Position numbers and translations under genes: made by a program. Under the pieces are notes generated by a model. The model was not told the origin of the DNA, made no database searches, and saw only the letters and a program-made list of their open reading frames with translations. 24,056 nt of DNA from Gammaproteobacteria bacterium. Its GTDB lineage: Bacteria; Pseudomonadota; Gammaproteobacteria; Granulosicoccales; Granulosicoccaceae. Positions 15,034-23,897 of the stretch are shown here, piece by piece. The DNA lies in contig JAHQVR010000051.1 of the NCBI GenBank assembly GCA_019634245.1, positions 1-24,056 of the forward strand, given 5' to 3'. Every line of letters starts with the position of its first letter. Positions within the stretch are counted from its first letter, which is position 1.

Positions 15034-16311
15034 TCAGGTTTCGAGCGCATCATTGAAAAAGTGAGAACCGCCAAAGTTCCCGCTTTTTAGCGCTAGCTGT
15101 ACCAGCGGCTCTCCGTTTGCGTCCATGGCCTGTGTCCAAGGAACACCCGGCGCAATTTCCTGCCCAATTTTTAGTGCGTTGATACCTAGCGCGTTGGTAA
15201 CCGCACCGGAGGTTTCACCACCGGCCACCACGATGCGTCCTAGATTAACTTCTCCTGCTAATTTACTTGCTACGCGGCTCATTGCAGCTTCAGCAACGAC
15301 GCTGGCTTGCTCGACACCCAGTACGTGTTGCGCTTTAGCAATTTGCTCTTTATCACCTGAGGTGTAAATCAGCACTGGTTGATCTTCCAGTGCACGCTTA
15401 GCCCATTGAATCGTATCGTCTATTAAACTCGAATTTTCATCGATATCAAGTGGATCTAGACGACGAGCTACCCCTCCGGAAGCTATAAAGCTGGATATTT
15501 GCTCAAGCGTTGCGTTTGAACAACTTCCTGCAAGCAAAAGCGTAGAACCACTGGTTTTTAGAAGCGGTTCCCTGGCAATGTCATCGCTGTTTTGCTCCTT
15601 GTGGAATTGCGCAAGCGGGGTGGCCAAACCAGAGCCACCGCAGATAAGTGGCTGGTGTTGCAGAGCCTGAGCTAGAACCAATAAGTCCTCGGTGGTAGTG
15701 GTGTCGGCAATGGTGTGTTCCAGTGCCTCCGAAGTGTTTAATTGCAGCTGATCTTTCACGGCTGCTGATGATTGCCGTATGAGCTCCAAAGGCAATAGGT
15801 TCACCGGATTCGGGGTTTGATGGGCTAACCAACGAACCAGATTTGAATCCGTCATGGGGTTAATGGGGTGGTTCTGCATACCGCTTTCACTGAGTAGTTG
15901 GTCGAATACAAACAGGTGTCCTTTGTAGACGGTGCGGCCATTGATCGGAAGAGCGGGTACATGGACAAGCCGCTGGCAGTTCAAATGCATCGCAAGGGCA
16001 TCGGCGACAGGGCCGATGTTCCCTGCCTGTGTAGAGTCGAAGGTGGAGCAGTATTTAAAGTAGATTTGTTTGGGTTGGCGTTTGCTTAGAGCCATAAGCG
16101 CTGCCAGCGATTGCTCGATGGCCAACTCGGCAGCGATAGAGCGTGATTTCAAAGCTATAACCACGGCATCGCATTCCAGCGATTGCATGAGTGCGTCGGT
16201 GGGTATGCCTATCGTTTGAACCACAGTGAGTCCACCACGGACGAGCATGGAGGCGATATCGGTAGCACCGGTAAAATCATCGGCAATGACCCCAATGGAG
16301 AAATTATTCAT
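15034..16311 (-). CDS. otnK: 3-oxo-tetronate kinase (four-carbon acid sugar kinase, DUF1537)
   Basis: A 425-residue cytoplasmic kinase expected to phosphorylate a 3-oxo-tetronate (four-carbon sugar acid) with ATP. The N-terminus I-A-D-D-F-T-G-A-T-D-I-A-S-M-L is the DUF1537 substrate-domain signature; Y-F-K-Y-C-S-T-F-D-S-T and N-G-R-T-V-Y follow, and the nucleotide domain carries G-G-S-G-L-A, L-A-G-S-C-S-N-A-T and V-A-G-G-E-T-S-G-A-V. Length and order match OtnK closely. In known pathways OtnK works with OtnD/LtnD dehydrogenases, OtnI isomerase and the aldolase OtnC/YgbL; none of these is next to it here, so partners must lie elsewhere or the substrate differs. It is divergent from creD, with a 179-base gap. 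Confidence 0.87.
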   Translation of the reverse strand: MNNFSIGVIADDFTGATDIASMLVRGGLTVVQTIGIPTDALMQSLECDAVVIALKSRSIAAELAIEQSLAALMALSKRQPKQIYFKYCSTFDSTQAGNIGPVADALAMHLNCQRLVHVPALPINGRTVYKGHLFVFDQLLSESGMQNHPINPMTDSNLVRWLAHQTPNPVNLLPLELIRQSSAAVKDQLQLNTSEALEHTIADTTTTEDLLVLAQALQHQPLICGGSGLATPLAQFHKEQNSDDIAREPLLKTSGSTLLLAGSCSNATLEQISSFIASGGVARRLDPLDIDENSSLIDDTIQWAKRALEDQPVLIYTSGDKEQIAKAQHVLGVEQASVVAEAAMSRVASKLAGEVNLGRIVVAGGETSGAVTNALGINALKIGQEIAPGVPWTQAMDANGEPLVQLALKSGNFGGSHFFNDALET

Positions 16312-16490
16312 GGATTATCTTTCTTGCTCTGATTGTTTGGTGAATGTGTGCATGGTAACTGAATCACAGAGTCATATTTCATCTGAATTCATCATGGAAT
16401 CATGACACCTTGCAGTGTCTCTGTCTGGTTTGATGCGTGTTTTAACGCAACTCAAACATCCCTGGAATAATCTGGGTCGAGGAAAAAACC

Positions 16491-17918
16491 GTGACTGAAG
16501 TTCTCTCTAACGACGAAAACTCTTCGTCGGATACCACCGCAGCGGTACGCGGCGTCGTTAACAAGATAGGTGGTTCACTTACTCTGCGGGTTGCCTATGT
16601 GGCCGGATTGGCGCTAGCGATGTTAGTTCCTGTTCTGTTTCTAACGGTGACGGTAAGCGAACGAGGCGGCCGTTATCAGCAAGTGTTATACGACATCGCG
16701 TCCAGTTGGGGGCATGAACAAATGATTCAAGGTCCGGTGATAGAGGTGCCCTACACCCGAATACATCGTTATCAAGAAACCATAACCATGGCCAACGGTC
16801 AGGATCGAGAAATCGAGAAATCGAAAACACTGAACCTAAGCTTATATATTCTGCCCACGACACTGGCTCTGGATATAAATCTAGATACTGAGTCTCGACA
16901 CCGAGGTATATACCACTCGTTGGTGTATCGAGCAGACGTGTTGATGGACGCTCAGTTCAGCGCCTTAAAAACGGAAGACTTACCTCCAGAGATTGAAACC
17001 ATACATTGGGATAGAGCCACGGTGGCCTTCGGATTGTCTGATTCCAGAGCGGTGGAAGAGGTGAAATCGGTTCTTTGGAATAACAAGCCCAATCGATTGA
17101 AGCCAGGGCACACGGTGGATCCATTAAATAGTGGTTTTCATTTGCGATTGACGGATTTTGATCCCTTCAGAGAGCACAGCTTGAAATTGGATGTCAGTGT
17201 CAGAGGAAGCGGTAGCTTGATGTTTACACCCTTTGGCGAAATGACTGAGGTGTCCCTAACCTCTTCCTGGCCACACCCCAGCTTTATAGGGCGAGTATTA
17301 CCCGTAACTCGTGAAATCACAGAGAGCGGATTTTCGGCCAGTTACGCTATTCCACACTTGGCAAGAACCTACCCGCAGGTTTGGTCTAGCGATATGCAAC
17401 AGGTGAATCTGACAGAACTGACCGCAGGTGTGCGTATATTTGAGCCGGTATCGCTGTACGTCAAAATACAGCGATCCGTGAAATACGCGGTGTTGTTTAT
17501 TGGGCTGACCTTCCTGTTGATGCTGGTGTTCGAACAGGCCGTAGCCACTCGAATGCATGCGGTGCAATACATTCTGGTTGGTTGTGCATTAGCCCTATTT
17601 TATTTAGTGCTACTGTCCTTATCCGAGCACATAGCATTTATTCTGGCGTATTTGCTCTCGGCAATTGCTATTGTCTTAATTATATCGGTCTATGTGGGCG
17701 TAGTGCTTCGCAGCAAGTGGCGCGGTTTTCAGATGCTTTCGATGATGTCGCTTCTCTATGGAGTGCTGTATTCGTTGCTTCAGTTGGAGGACTATGCCTT
17801 ATTGTTGGGCACCTCGTTGCTGTTTGCTGTCCTGGTATCTCTAATGCTAGTGACAAAAAACTTGGCTAAACGTACTATCAGCGAATCGGCTCAGGTATCT
17901 GACGTGAGCGCCACATGA
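16491..17918 (+). CDS. creD: CreD-like inner membrane protein
   Basis: A 475-residue inner-membrane protein of the CreD family, linked in enteric bacteria and Pseudomonas to cell-envelope integrity and the CreBC two-component system. One N-terminal helix (about 33-55) is followed by a large periplasmic domain (about 56-325) containing Q-G-P-V-I-E-V-P and, later, S-F-I-G-R-V-L-P and V-S-L-Y-V-K-I-Q-R-S-V-K-Y, typical CreD markers, then five or so helices to residue 450. GTG is the start, with GAGGA seven bases before it. I find no TTCAC-N6-TTCAC CreB box upstream, and no creBC genes nearby, so control may differ from the E. coli system. The GNAT gene follows after nine bases. Confidence 0.9.
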   Translation: MTEVLSNDENSSSDTTAAVRGVVNKIGGSLTLRVAYVAGLALAMLVPVLFLTVTVSERGGRYQQVLYDIASSWGHEQMIQGPVIEVPYTRIHRYQETITMANGQDREIEKSKTLNLSLYILPTTLALDINLDTESRHRGIYHSLVYRADVLMDAQFSALKTEDLPPEIETIHWDRATVAFGLSDSRAVEEVKSVLWNNKPNRLKPGHTVDPLNSGFHLRLTDFDPFREHSLKLDVSVRGSGSLMFTPFGEMTEVSLTSSWPHPSFIGRVLPVTREITESGFSASYAIPHLARTYPQVWSSDMQQVNLTELTAGVRIFEPVSLYVKIQRSVKYAVLFIGLTFLLMLVFEQAVATRMHAVQYILVGCALALFYLVLLSLSEHIAFILAYLLSAIAIVLIISVYVGVVLRSKWRGFQMLSMMSLLYGVLYSLLQLEDYALLLGTSLLFAVLVSLMLVTKNLAKRTISESAQVSDVSAT

Positions 17919-17927
17919 GAGTGTTCT

Positions 17928-18365
17928 GTGATCAGGGCGGTAGAAGCAGGTCAAAAAGACCAATGGCTTGACTTATTTAATGGGTATGCGGAATTTTATA
18001 AAGTCAGCCTTGATCAAAACACCCATCAAAATGTCTGGTCCTGGATACAGGACCAGAATGAAAGCTTTTGGTGTGATGGGTATGTATCCGAAGAGGGGCG
18101 GTTGCTCGGTTTCACGCAGTACTCATTGATTCATCGCTCACTCTCTGGCGGCAAGGTGGTTTATCTGAGTGATCTTTATGTGTTACCGGAGTTCCGTGGC
18201 CAAGGGATCGCCAGAGCGCTAATAGATCATGTGTTCGAATTTGCCAGGCGCCATGGATATTCCAATGTTCGTTGGCTAACGGCTGAATCCAACTACACCG
18301 CTCGGCAGTTGTACGACAGCTATCAAACACGTACCGAATTTGTGCTTTATAGCATTAATACTTGA
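17928..18365 (+). CDS. GNAT-family N-acetyltransferase
   Basis: A compact 145-residue acyltransferase that would move an acetyl group from acetyl-CoA to an amine. Motif A is clear: L-Y-V-L-P-E-F-R-G-Q-G-I-A-R-A-L-I at 83-99, where R-G-Q-G-I-A forms the pyrophosphate-binding loop. Motif B is the C-terminal W-L-T-A-E-S-N-Y-T-A-R-Q-L-Y-D-S-Y, with the usual Tyr general acid. The acceptor is unknown. It begins at GTG, nine bases after the creD stop, with a GAGAG ribosome binding site, so it is probably in the creD transcript. Confidence 0.9.
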   Translation: MIRAVEAGQKDQWLDLFNGYAEFYKVSLDQNTHQNVWSWIQDQNESFWCDGYVSEEGRLLGFTQYSLIHRSLSGGKVVYLSDLYVLPEFRGQGIARALIDHVFEFARRHGYSNVRWLTAESNYTARQLYDSYQTRTEFVLYSINT

Positions 18366-18443
18366 AATATCTCTGTGAGCCATTTCGATCGGGCTTTGTG
18401 GCTGGTAGGATACTGACCTACGTTAATTTCCGAGAATTTTAGA

Positions 18444-19688
18444 ATGTTTGAACCAGAACTGCTGGCCGAAGTGCGTGATCGGTTCCATCATGTCGATGCC
18501 TGCCCATATCAAGGTTCCAGAGCGTTTTTTGAAAACGCTGGCGGTTCGCTAACACTGAAGTCGGTGGTCGATATCAACACCACACTATCGTCTCTTCCAG
18601 ACAATCAGGGCCGAGACAATCCTGCATCAAAGGAATTGGTGAGAATTATCAACGACGCTAAGCAAGATATGCATTTATTTCTTGGCACGTCGGACGGAAC
18701 CGTTTTCGTGGGCGAAAGTGGCACTGAGTTGTTATTTCGGATTGTGCGTACCGCCATACTTGGAACACCAGAGGGTGAGGTGCTGGGCAGCACGCTAGAA
18801 CATCCGGCCACCCGGAGTGCTTGTCAGCGCTGGGCAGGTATAGCAGGAAAGAAACATGTGCTGGTTGCCCACAACAACGACACTGGTGCAATCACCGCTG
18901 AGGACTACAAACACTTTGTTACCCCGAGTACTCGTGTTGCCACCATTATACAAACCAGCCCGGTCACCGGTATGGGCGTGGAGCTTCGTGAAGTTGTTGA
19001 CGTTATCCGTGCGGTGTCACCGGAATGTTTGATAATCGTAGATGGTATTCAACACGCCGCGCATGGCGCGCTATCGGTAGCAGATTACGACATTGATGCG
19101 TTTGCCGTATCAGCCTACAAGGTGTTTTCCAAGCACAATTATGGAGTCGCTTGGCTTTCTCCACGACTCACGGTGTTGTCGCACGATCAGCTCGATGGAA
19201 CGCCTGACACCCAATGGGAGTTGGGCACCCGCGATACCTCGGCTTATGCCACTTTCTCTATGGTGGTGCGCTATCTGGAGTGGCTTGGGTCCCATTTCAC
19301 CAACGCCACTGATCCTCGTAAACAACTACTGGCGGCAGGTTCGGCAATGGTTGAGCATGAGGCTCATCTGGTCGAAAAAATGATTCATGGCGTTAATGGC
19401 TCACCCGGTTTAATGGATATGCCAACCGTGCACATTATTGGAGGCATTGATAATCCGAAAAGAGAAGGTTTGGTAGCGTTAACGGTTGATGGCGTCGATT
19501 CGTTTGAAGTCGTTGAGCAGTTGAACAATGATGGTGTTCGTACACATGTTCGGAAAGCGGATTATTTTTCTGGGAATGTTCTGGATCCACTCGGGTTGGA
19601 AACCTGTGTGCGGGTCTCTATGTGTCACTATAATTCTGTGGAAGAAGTTCAACGCTTCTTGGATTCTATGCGTCGTATTGCTACTTGA
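18444..19688 (+). CDS. Class V PLP-dependent aminotransferase / cysteine-desulfurase-like enzyme
   Basis: A 414-residue fold-type I PLP enzyme. The PLP lysine is Lys226 in S-A-Y-K-V-F; the pyridine-nitrogen Asp is Asp200 in I-I-V-D-G-I-Q-H, and the stacking histidine is His120 in L-E-H-P-A-T. The N-terminal F-F-E-N-A-G-G-S helix entrance and the C-terminal R-V-S-M-C-H-Y-N-S-V-E-E-V domain match the SufS/CsdA-like superfamily rather than IscS. The Cys of the N-terminal region is not placed like a SufS sulfur acceptor, so desulfurase activity is not assured; an isopenicillin-epimerase-like or other beta-elimination role is equally possible. It lies 78 bases after the GNAT gene on the same strand. 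Confidence 0.85.
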   Translation: MFEPELLAEVRDRFHHVDACPYQGSRAFFENAGGSLTLKSVVDINTTLSSLPDNQGRDNPASKELVRIINDAKQDMHLFLGTSDGTVFVGESGTELLFRIVRTAILGTPEGEVLGSTLEHPATRSACQRWAGIAGKKHVLVAHNNDTGAITAEDYKHFVTPSTRVATIIQTSPVTGMGVELREVVDVIRAVSPECLIIVDGIQHAAHGALSVADYDIDAFAVSAYKVFSKHNYGVAWLSPRLTVLSHDQLDGTPDTQWELGTRDTSAYATFSMVVRYLEWLGSHFTNATDPRKQLLAAGSAMVEHEAHLVEKMIHGVNGSPGLMDMPTVHIIGGIDNPKREGLVALTVDGVDSFEVVEQLNNDGVRTHVRKADYFSGNVLDPLGLETCVRVSMCHYNSVEEVQRFLDSMRRIAT

Positions 19689-19716
19689 TTCGGCGTTTAT
19701 TGTAAGGTAACGCTCT

Positions 19717-20616
19717 ATGCCAAGTTTGATGACGATCATCTCGAACCACTGGCATGGAAAAAATGACCTAAAGTCATCCATTTGGACCGTACTAGCACTT
19801 CCGCTAATAACACTCATCGTTGTCCATCGATTTATCATTAATGAGTGGGTGGCGCGAGATTGGGTGCCTGCCATTCCCGCTGCCGGGATTCTTTTCGTCC
19901 TCTATGTAGGTTTGCTGTGTTGGCAGCTCGTTGGCATTCGACGAAGTTCCAGGCGGGAGTTGGCTGCCTATGGCTCAACAACCGACACCTACTATGTGTA
20001 CGGAATTGTGTGTGTTGCGATCTTATTCATTGTGGTCAATTTACTGGATGTGCTCACCAATCAGAACACACATGGACAGCCTCAGCCATTTTCGCATACA
20101 GGGTTAGATCCCATAGCGCCATCGTTTGACATAAGGTCTCACAATAACGATTCATCCTCGGTAACTGTACAAGGACTGTTTGGCGTTGCCGCCACTCGTC
20201 AACTCACTGCTTACTTGGATGAGCACCCGGACGTACACACGCTGGTGTTGCACAGTGGGGGTGGAAACATTTTTGAAGCGCGTGGTGTTGGACGTTTAAT
20301 TCGGAAGCGACGGCTCTCCACGCACGTTGATCGCCTATGCGTATCGGCGTGCACGTTGGCCTTTGTCAGCGGATTGAGTCGGACGGCTTCTGCTCAAGCC
20401 GTGTTTGGTTTTCATGCCTACCGGATCGATTCTGAAAGTCAGTTGGCCTGGCTGGATACCGAAAAACAGCAGCAGATGGATCGGCAACAGTTTGAAGCCA
20501 GTGGGGTATCACCGGAGTTTTTGAATCAACTTTATTCCGCTGATGCGAACAGCCTTTGGTACCCCAGTCACGAAGAAATGCAAGCTGCCGGTTTTCTTAC
20601 AGCGAACCGCTATTAG
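19717..20616 (+). CDS. Membrane protein with ClpP-like periplasmic domain (COG3904-like)
   Basis: A 299-residue protein with three predicted helices (about 21-40, 52-73, 92-114) and a soluble domain from about 145. That domain has the ClpP/crotonase pattern: L-V-L-H-S-G-G-G-N-I-F-E-A at 177-188 (oxyanion glycine strand), then C-V-S-A-C-T with Ser210 in the nucleophile position, and G-F-H with His233 as a plausible base. This layout resembles COG3904, a poorly characterised group of predicted periplasmic ClpP-like proteins. Cys208 and Cys212 flanking the Ser are striking. Whether it is a peptidase is unknown. AAGG nine bases upstream supports the ATG. It follows the PLP gene by 28 bases and ends three bases from the convergent dehydratase. 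Confidence 0.72.
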   Translation: MPSLMTIISNHWHGKNDLKSSIWTVLALPLITLIVVHRFIINEWVARDWVPAIPAAGILFVLYVGLLCWQLVGIRRSSRRELAAYGSTTDTYYVYGIVCVAILFIVVNLLDVLTNQNTHGQPQPFSHTGLDPIAPSFDIRSHNNDSSSVTVQGLFGVAATRQLTAYLDEHPDVHTLVLHSGGGNIFEARGVGRLIRKRRLSTHVDRLCVSACTLAFVSGLSRTASAQAVFGFHAYRIDSESQLAWLDTEKQQQMDRQQFEASGVSPEFLNQLYSADANSLWYPSHEEMQAAGFLTANRY

Positions 20617-20619
20617 TCG

Positions 20620-22398
20620 TTAGTGATTGTCCCGTGGTAGATCTTTGCGTATTTTCTGGTAGGCCGTGGCCAACTCCAAACAACCGCCATCAGCGAGCTG
20701 CCCCACATGCATTCGATACATTTCCTGCCATGGGGTTTGGTGTTTAAGTTCTGGTTGTTGCCAATTCGCACGGCGTTGTTGCCAAGTGTCCTCATCGACC
20801 AATGCGTTCATTGTGTTGGCGTTTAGGTCGAGCCGAACTCTATCGCCGGTTTGCAAAAGGGCGAGTCCGCCACCCACAACCGATTCGGGGGAAGCATTTA
20901 AGATCGAAGGGCTTTCTGAGGTGCCTGACTGACGTCCATCGCCCACGGTGGGCAGGTGGGTGACTCCGTCTTTAAGAAGCTGATCGGGGGGCTGCATGTT
21001 AACCACTTCTGCCGATCCTGGGTAACCCACACAACCAACACCTCGGATGAACAAAATGCAGTTTTCATCGATGTTAAGCTCGGGGTCGTTAATTCTTGCG
21101 TGATAGTCTTCGGGGCCTTCAAACACGATTGCTCGGGCTTCAAGTACACCTTCGTTACCAGGCGAGGACAAAAACCGGCGGCTGAACTCTTCAGAGATCA
21201 CACTGGTTTTCATTAATGCTGAATCGAATAGGTTGCCACTGAGCACGAGAAAACCGGCTTTTTCGCGCATCGGTGATTGATAGCGATGAATGACTTCAGT
21301 GTCAGTGCTGTGCTTCGAAGCGAGGTTGTGTTCCATAGTCTGGCCGGACACAGTTTGTACCTGACCATGTAGTTTCCCGGCAGTTAGTAGTTCAGCCATA
21401 ACTGCTGGAACTCCACCAGCGCGATAAAAACGTTCCCCTAAATACTCCCCAGCCGGTTGCATATTTACCAGTAGCGGAATATCAAAACCGACGGACTGCC
21501 AATCTTCCACTCGAAGTTCGACACCAGCGTGTCTGGCTACTGCTTGCAGATGTGGTGGGGCGTTCGTTGATCCGCCAATAGCGGTATTGACCCGGATCGC
21601 ATTTTCAAACGCTTCGCGAGTGAGGATATCCGAGGGCTTAAGATCGGCATGTACTAAGTCGACGGCCCGCTTACCGGTTTCGTAGGCCATGGCCATACGC
21701 TCACGGTAGGGAGCAGGAATAGCCGAGCAGCCAGGTAGACTCATACCCAATGCCTCAGCCATGGCGTTCATCGTGCTTGCCGTGCCCATAGTGTTGCAGT
21801 GCCCCAACGACGGTGCAGCAGAGCATACCCGGCTGATAAATTCATCCTCATCGATTCGCCCTTCAGCGAGCAGACGCCGTGCCTCCCAAGCGACGGTTCC
21901 AGACCCTACCAACTTGCCCTCCCACCAACCATCCAGCATTGGTCCACCCGAGAGAACTATGGCGGGTAAATCAACCGTGGCCGCACCCATCAACATCGCA
22001 GGAGTGGTTTTATCGCAGCCTGTGGTTAACACCACACCGTCAATAGGGTAGCCATGCAGAACCTCTACCAACGACAAATACGCAAGATTTCTATCTAACG
22101 CTGCGGTCGGGCGTTTTCCGGTTTCTTGTATAGGGTGCACTGGAAATTCCATGGGCAGACCACCAGCATCTCGGATACCCGCCTTGATTCTGTCAAGTAA
22201 AAACACATGGATTTTGTTGCACGGAGCGAGGTCGGATCCGGTTTGGGCTATGCCTATAACGGGTCGTCCAGACTGTAATTCACCCCGGGTGTATTCCTGG
22301 TTCTGGTAGCGTTCAACGTACAACGCCGTCATGCCCGGGTTATCTGGGTTGTTAAACCATTCTTCAGAGCGAAACGTTTTGGGAGTTTTCTTGGCCAT
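20620..22398 (-). CDS. xylD: D-xylonate-type sugar-acid dehydratase (IlvD/Edd family)
   Basis: A 592-residue iron-sulfur dehydratase that converts an aldonate (probably D-xylonate) to the 2-keto-3-deoxy acid. The three cluster cysteines are visible: Cys60 (A-P-C-N-K-I-H), Cys128 (T-T-G-C-D-K-T) and Cys201 (G-H-C-N-T-M-G). Its opening F-R-S-E-E-W-F-N-N-P, the G-C-D-K-T-T-P-A block and the C-terminal L-P-R-D-N-H closely resemble Caulobacter XylD as I remember it, and length is the same. The family also contains L-arabinonate and D-fuconate dehydratases, so the exact sugar is less certain than the reaction. The start is ATG three bases after the FAH-family stop, and the two clearly form one operon. 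Confidence 0.85.
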   Translation of the reverse strand: MAKKTPKTFRSEEWFNNPDNPGMTALYVERYQNQEYTRGELQSGRPVIGIAQTGSDLAPCNKIHVFLLDRIKAGIRDAGGLPMEFPVHPIQETGKRPTAALDRNLAYLSLVEVLHGYPIDGVVLTTGCDKTTPAMLMGAATVDLPAIVLSGGPMLDGWWEGKLVGSGTVAWEARRLLAEGRIDEDEFISRVCSAAPSLGHCNTMGTASTMNAMAEALGMSLPGCSAIPAPYRERMAMAYETGKRAVDLVHADLKPSDILTREAFENAIRVNTAIGGSTNAPPHLQAVARHAGVELRVEDWQSVGFDIPLLVNMQPAGEYLGERFYRAGGVPAVMAELLTAGKLHGQVQTVSGQTMEHNLASKHSTDTEVIHRYQSPMREKAGFLVLSGNLFDSALMKTSVISEEFSRRFLSSPGNEGVLEARAIVFEGPEDYHARINDPELNIDENCILFIRGVGCVGYPGSAEVVNMQPPDQLLKDGVTHLPTVGDGRQSGTSESPSILNASPESVVGGGLALLQTGDRVRLDLNANTMNALVDEDTWQQRRANWQQPELKHQTPWQEMYRMHVGQLADGGCLELATAYQKIRKDLPRDNH

Positions 22399-22401
22399 AC
22401 G

Positions 22402-23250
22402 TTAGAGGTCTGCTACCACTTTTTGTGTTTGTGAGCCCAGGTTTTCAATGCCCAGTGACATTGTTTGACCGGGTTGTAGATACACAGGCTCTGGTTTGAT
22501 GCCCATGCCGACGCCTGGGGGTGTGCCGGTGGCGATCACATCGCCGGTGTGCAAGGTAAAAAACTGACTGAGATAGTGAATTAAAAATGCAACACCAAAT
22601 ACCATAGTTCGGGTGCTGCCATCTTGATAACGTTTGCCATCAACGTCGAGCCACATCTTCAGATTTTGCGGATCTGGTACTTCGTCTTTAGTGACCAGCC
22701 AGGGTCCGAGCGGACCGAACGTGTCGCAACTTTTGCCTTTCACCCATTGACCACTTCGCTCGATTTGAAACTCTCGCTCCGATACATCATTGGCCACACA
22801 ATAACCCGCGACATGATCCAGGGCGTCTGCTTCAGCAACATACTTAGCTGGCTTGCCGATAACGACCGTGAGCTCGACTTCCCAATCGGTTTTGACTGAG
22901 TTGCGTGGAATGACCACATCATCGTTCGGGCCCACTACGGCACTGGTGGCTTTCGAAAATAAAATGGGCTCATCTGGTACCTTTAATCCTGTCTCAGCTG
23001 CATGGTCAGAGTAGTTGAGTCCGATACACAGGAACTTGCCAATTTGACCCGTACAAGCACCCAAACGTGTATCGGCATCTACCGTGTCCAATGAGGAGAG
23101 GTCCAGTTGGCTCAGCCGATCTAAGTTTTCGGGCAGAAGCACATCACCCGCGATATCACTGACGCTGCCGGAGAGGTCACGAATTACCCCATCGGAGTCG
23201 AGTACGCCGGGTTTTTCAGCACCGGGTGATCCATAGCGCAACAGTTTCAT
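22402..23250 (-). CDS. Fumarylacetoacetate-hydrolase-family protein (diketo-acid hydrolase-like)
   Basis: A cytoplasmic enzyme of 282 residues of the FAH fold. The metal site is present: Glu124 and Glu126 in D-W-E-V-E, and Asp155 in N-D-V-S-E. G-L-N-Y-S-D-H-A-A-E and T-G-T-P-P-G-V-G are further family markers. It is nearest, by my reading, to the group annotated as ureidoglycolate lyase or 2,4-diketo-3-deoxy-L-fuconate/rhamnonate hydrolase. It is about 100 residues shorter than Weimberg XylX, so it is probably not the keto-deoxyxylonate dehydratase. The ATG at 23250 starts the usual M-K-L-L-R-Y-G; GGGGA lies a few bases upstream. An ATT/ATG-like extension to 23271 is unlikely. Three bases separate it from the dehydratase gene. 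Confidence 0.85.
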   Translation of the reverse strand: MKLLRYGSPGAEKPGVLDSDGVIRDLSGSVSDIAGDVLLPENLDRLSQLDLSSLDTVDADTRLGACTGQIGKFLCIGLNYSDHAAETGLKVPDEPILFSKATSAVVGPNDDVVIPRNSVKTDWEVELTVVIGKPAKYVAEADALDHVAGYCVANDVSEREFQIERSGQWVKGKSCDTFGPLGPWLVTKDEVPDPQNLKMWLDVDGKRYQDGSTRTMVFGVAFLIHYLSQFFTLHTGDVIATGTPPGVGMGIKPEPVYLQPGQTMSLGIENLGSQTQKVVADL

Positions 23251-23340
23251 TCTAGTCCCCAAAACGTCCATTGTACCTAAGATAGGCTCTTGGTCAGCCT
23301 GGCTTTCCCCTAAATGGTTAGGCCCGGTTAAAATGGTCTG

Positions 23341-23880
23341 ATGGAAAACTATGTTGTGGACGATCTCATCTCCGCCAAGGCCATTGCTGCGCGGGTCGAG
23401 GCGCTGGCAGCTGAGATCACCTCGGCTTTTGCCGATACTGATAAGTTGATCGTGGTCGGTCTATTGCGTGGCTCCTTTATGTTCATCGCGGATCTGGCTC
23501 GTGAGCTTGAATTACCCATTGAGGTGGATTTTCTCGAAACGTCCTCGTACGGGGACAGCACCGAATCGTCCCGAACCGTAAAAATTCTTAAAGATTTACG
23601 CGCCGATATTGCTGGTCGAGATGTATTGGTAGTCGAGGATATTGTCGATACCGGCTACACCTTGGAAGCGGTGACCAATCTGCTAAATTCAAGAAAACCC
23701 AAGCGCATGAAAGTGTGTGCATTGCTTGACAAACCTTCACGGCGTGAAACCAATGTTAGAGCTGATTATGTAGGATTTGAGATCCCTGATACGCTTGTAG
23801 TTGGCTATGGCATCGACTATGCGCAGCGCAACAGGAACCTACCGTTTATCGGCGCTGTCCGATTTATAGAAAACTCATAA
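23341..23880 (+). CDS. hpt: Hypoxanthine phosphoribosyltransferase
   Basis: A cytoplasmic purine-salvage enzyme of 179 residues that joins hypoxanthine (and often guanine) with PRPP to give IMP. The PRPP-binding loop [14 protein letters not shown] is at 95-108; the flexible loop segment with S-S-Y-G-D-S is at 68-73, and the early L-L-R-G-S is at 41-45. D-Y-V-G-F-E-I-P and V-G-Y-G-I-D-Y are typical of the Hpt group. No good Shine-Dalgarno precedes the ATG. It is divergent from the sugar-acid operon and 17 bases upstream of a PCu(A)C gene. Confidence 0.95.
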   Translation: MENYVVDDLISAKAIAARVEALAAEITSAFADTDKLIVVGLLRGSFMFIADLARELELPIEVDFLETSSYGDSTESSRTVKILKDLRADIAGRDVLVVEDIVDTGYTLEAVTNLLNSRKPKRMKVCALLDKPSRRETNVRADYVGFEIPDTLVVGYGIDYAQRNRNLPFIGAVRFIENS

Positions 23881-23897
23881 GAAATAGGGCAAATAAC

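Noticed and set aside
16312..16490. A CreB box ahead of creD
   Set aside because: No TTCAC-N6-TTCAC pair is present on either strand in the gap.
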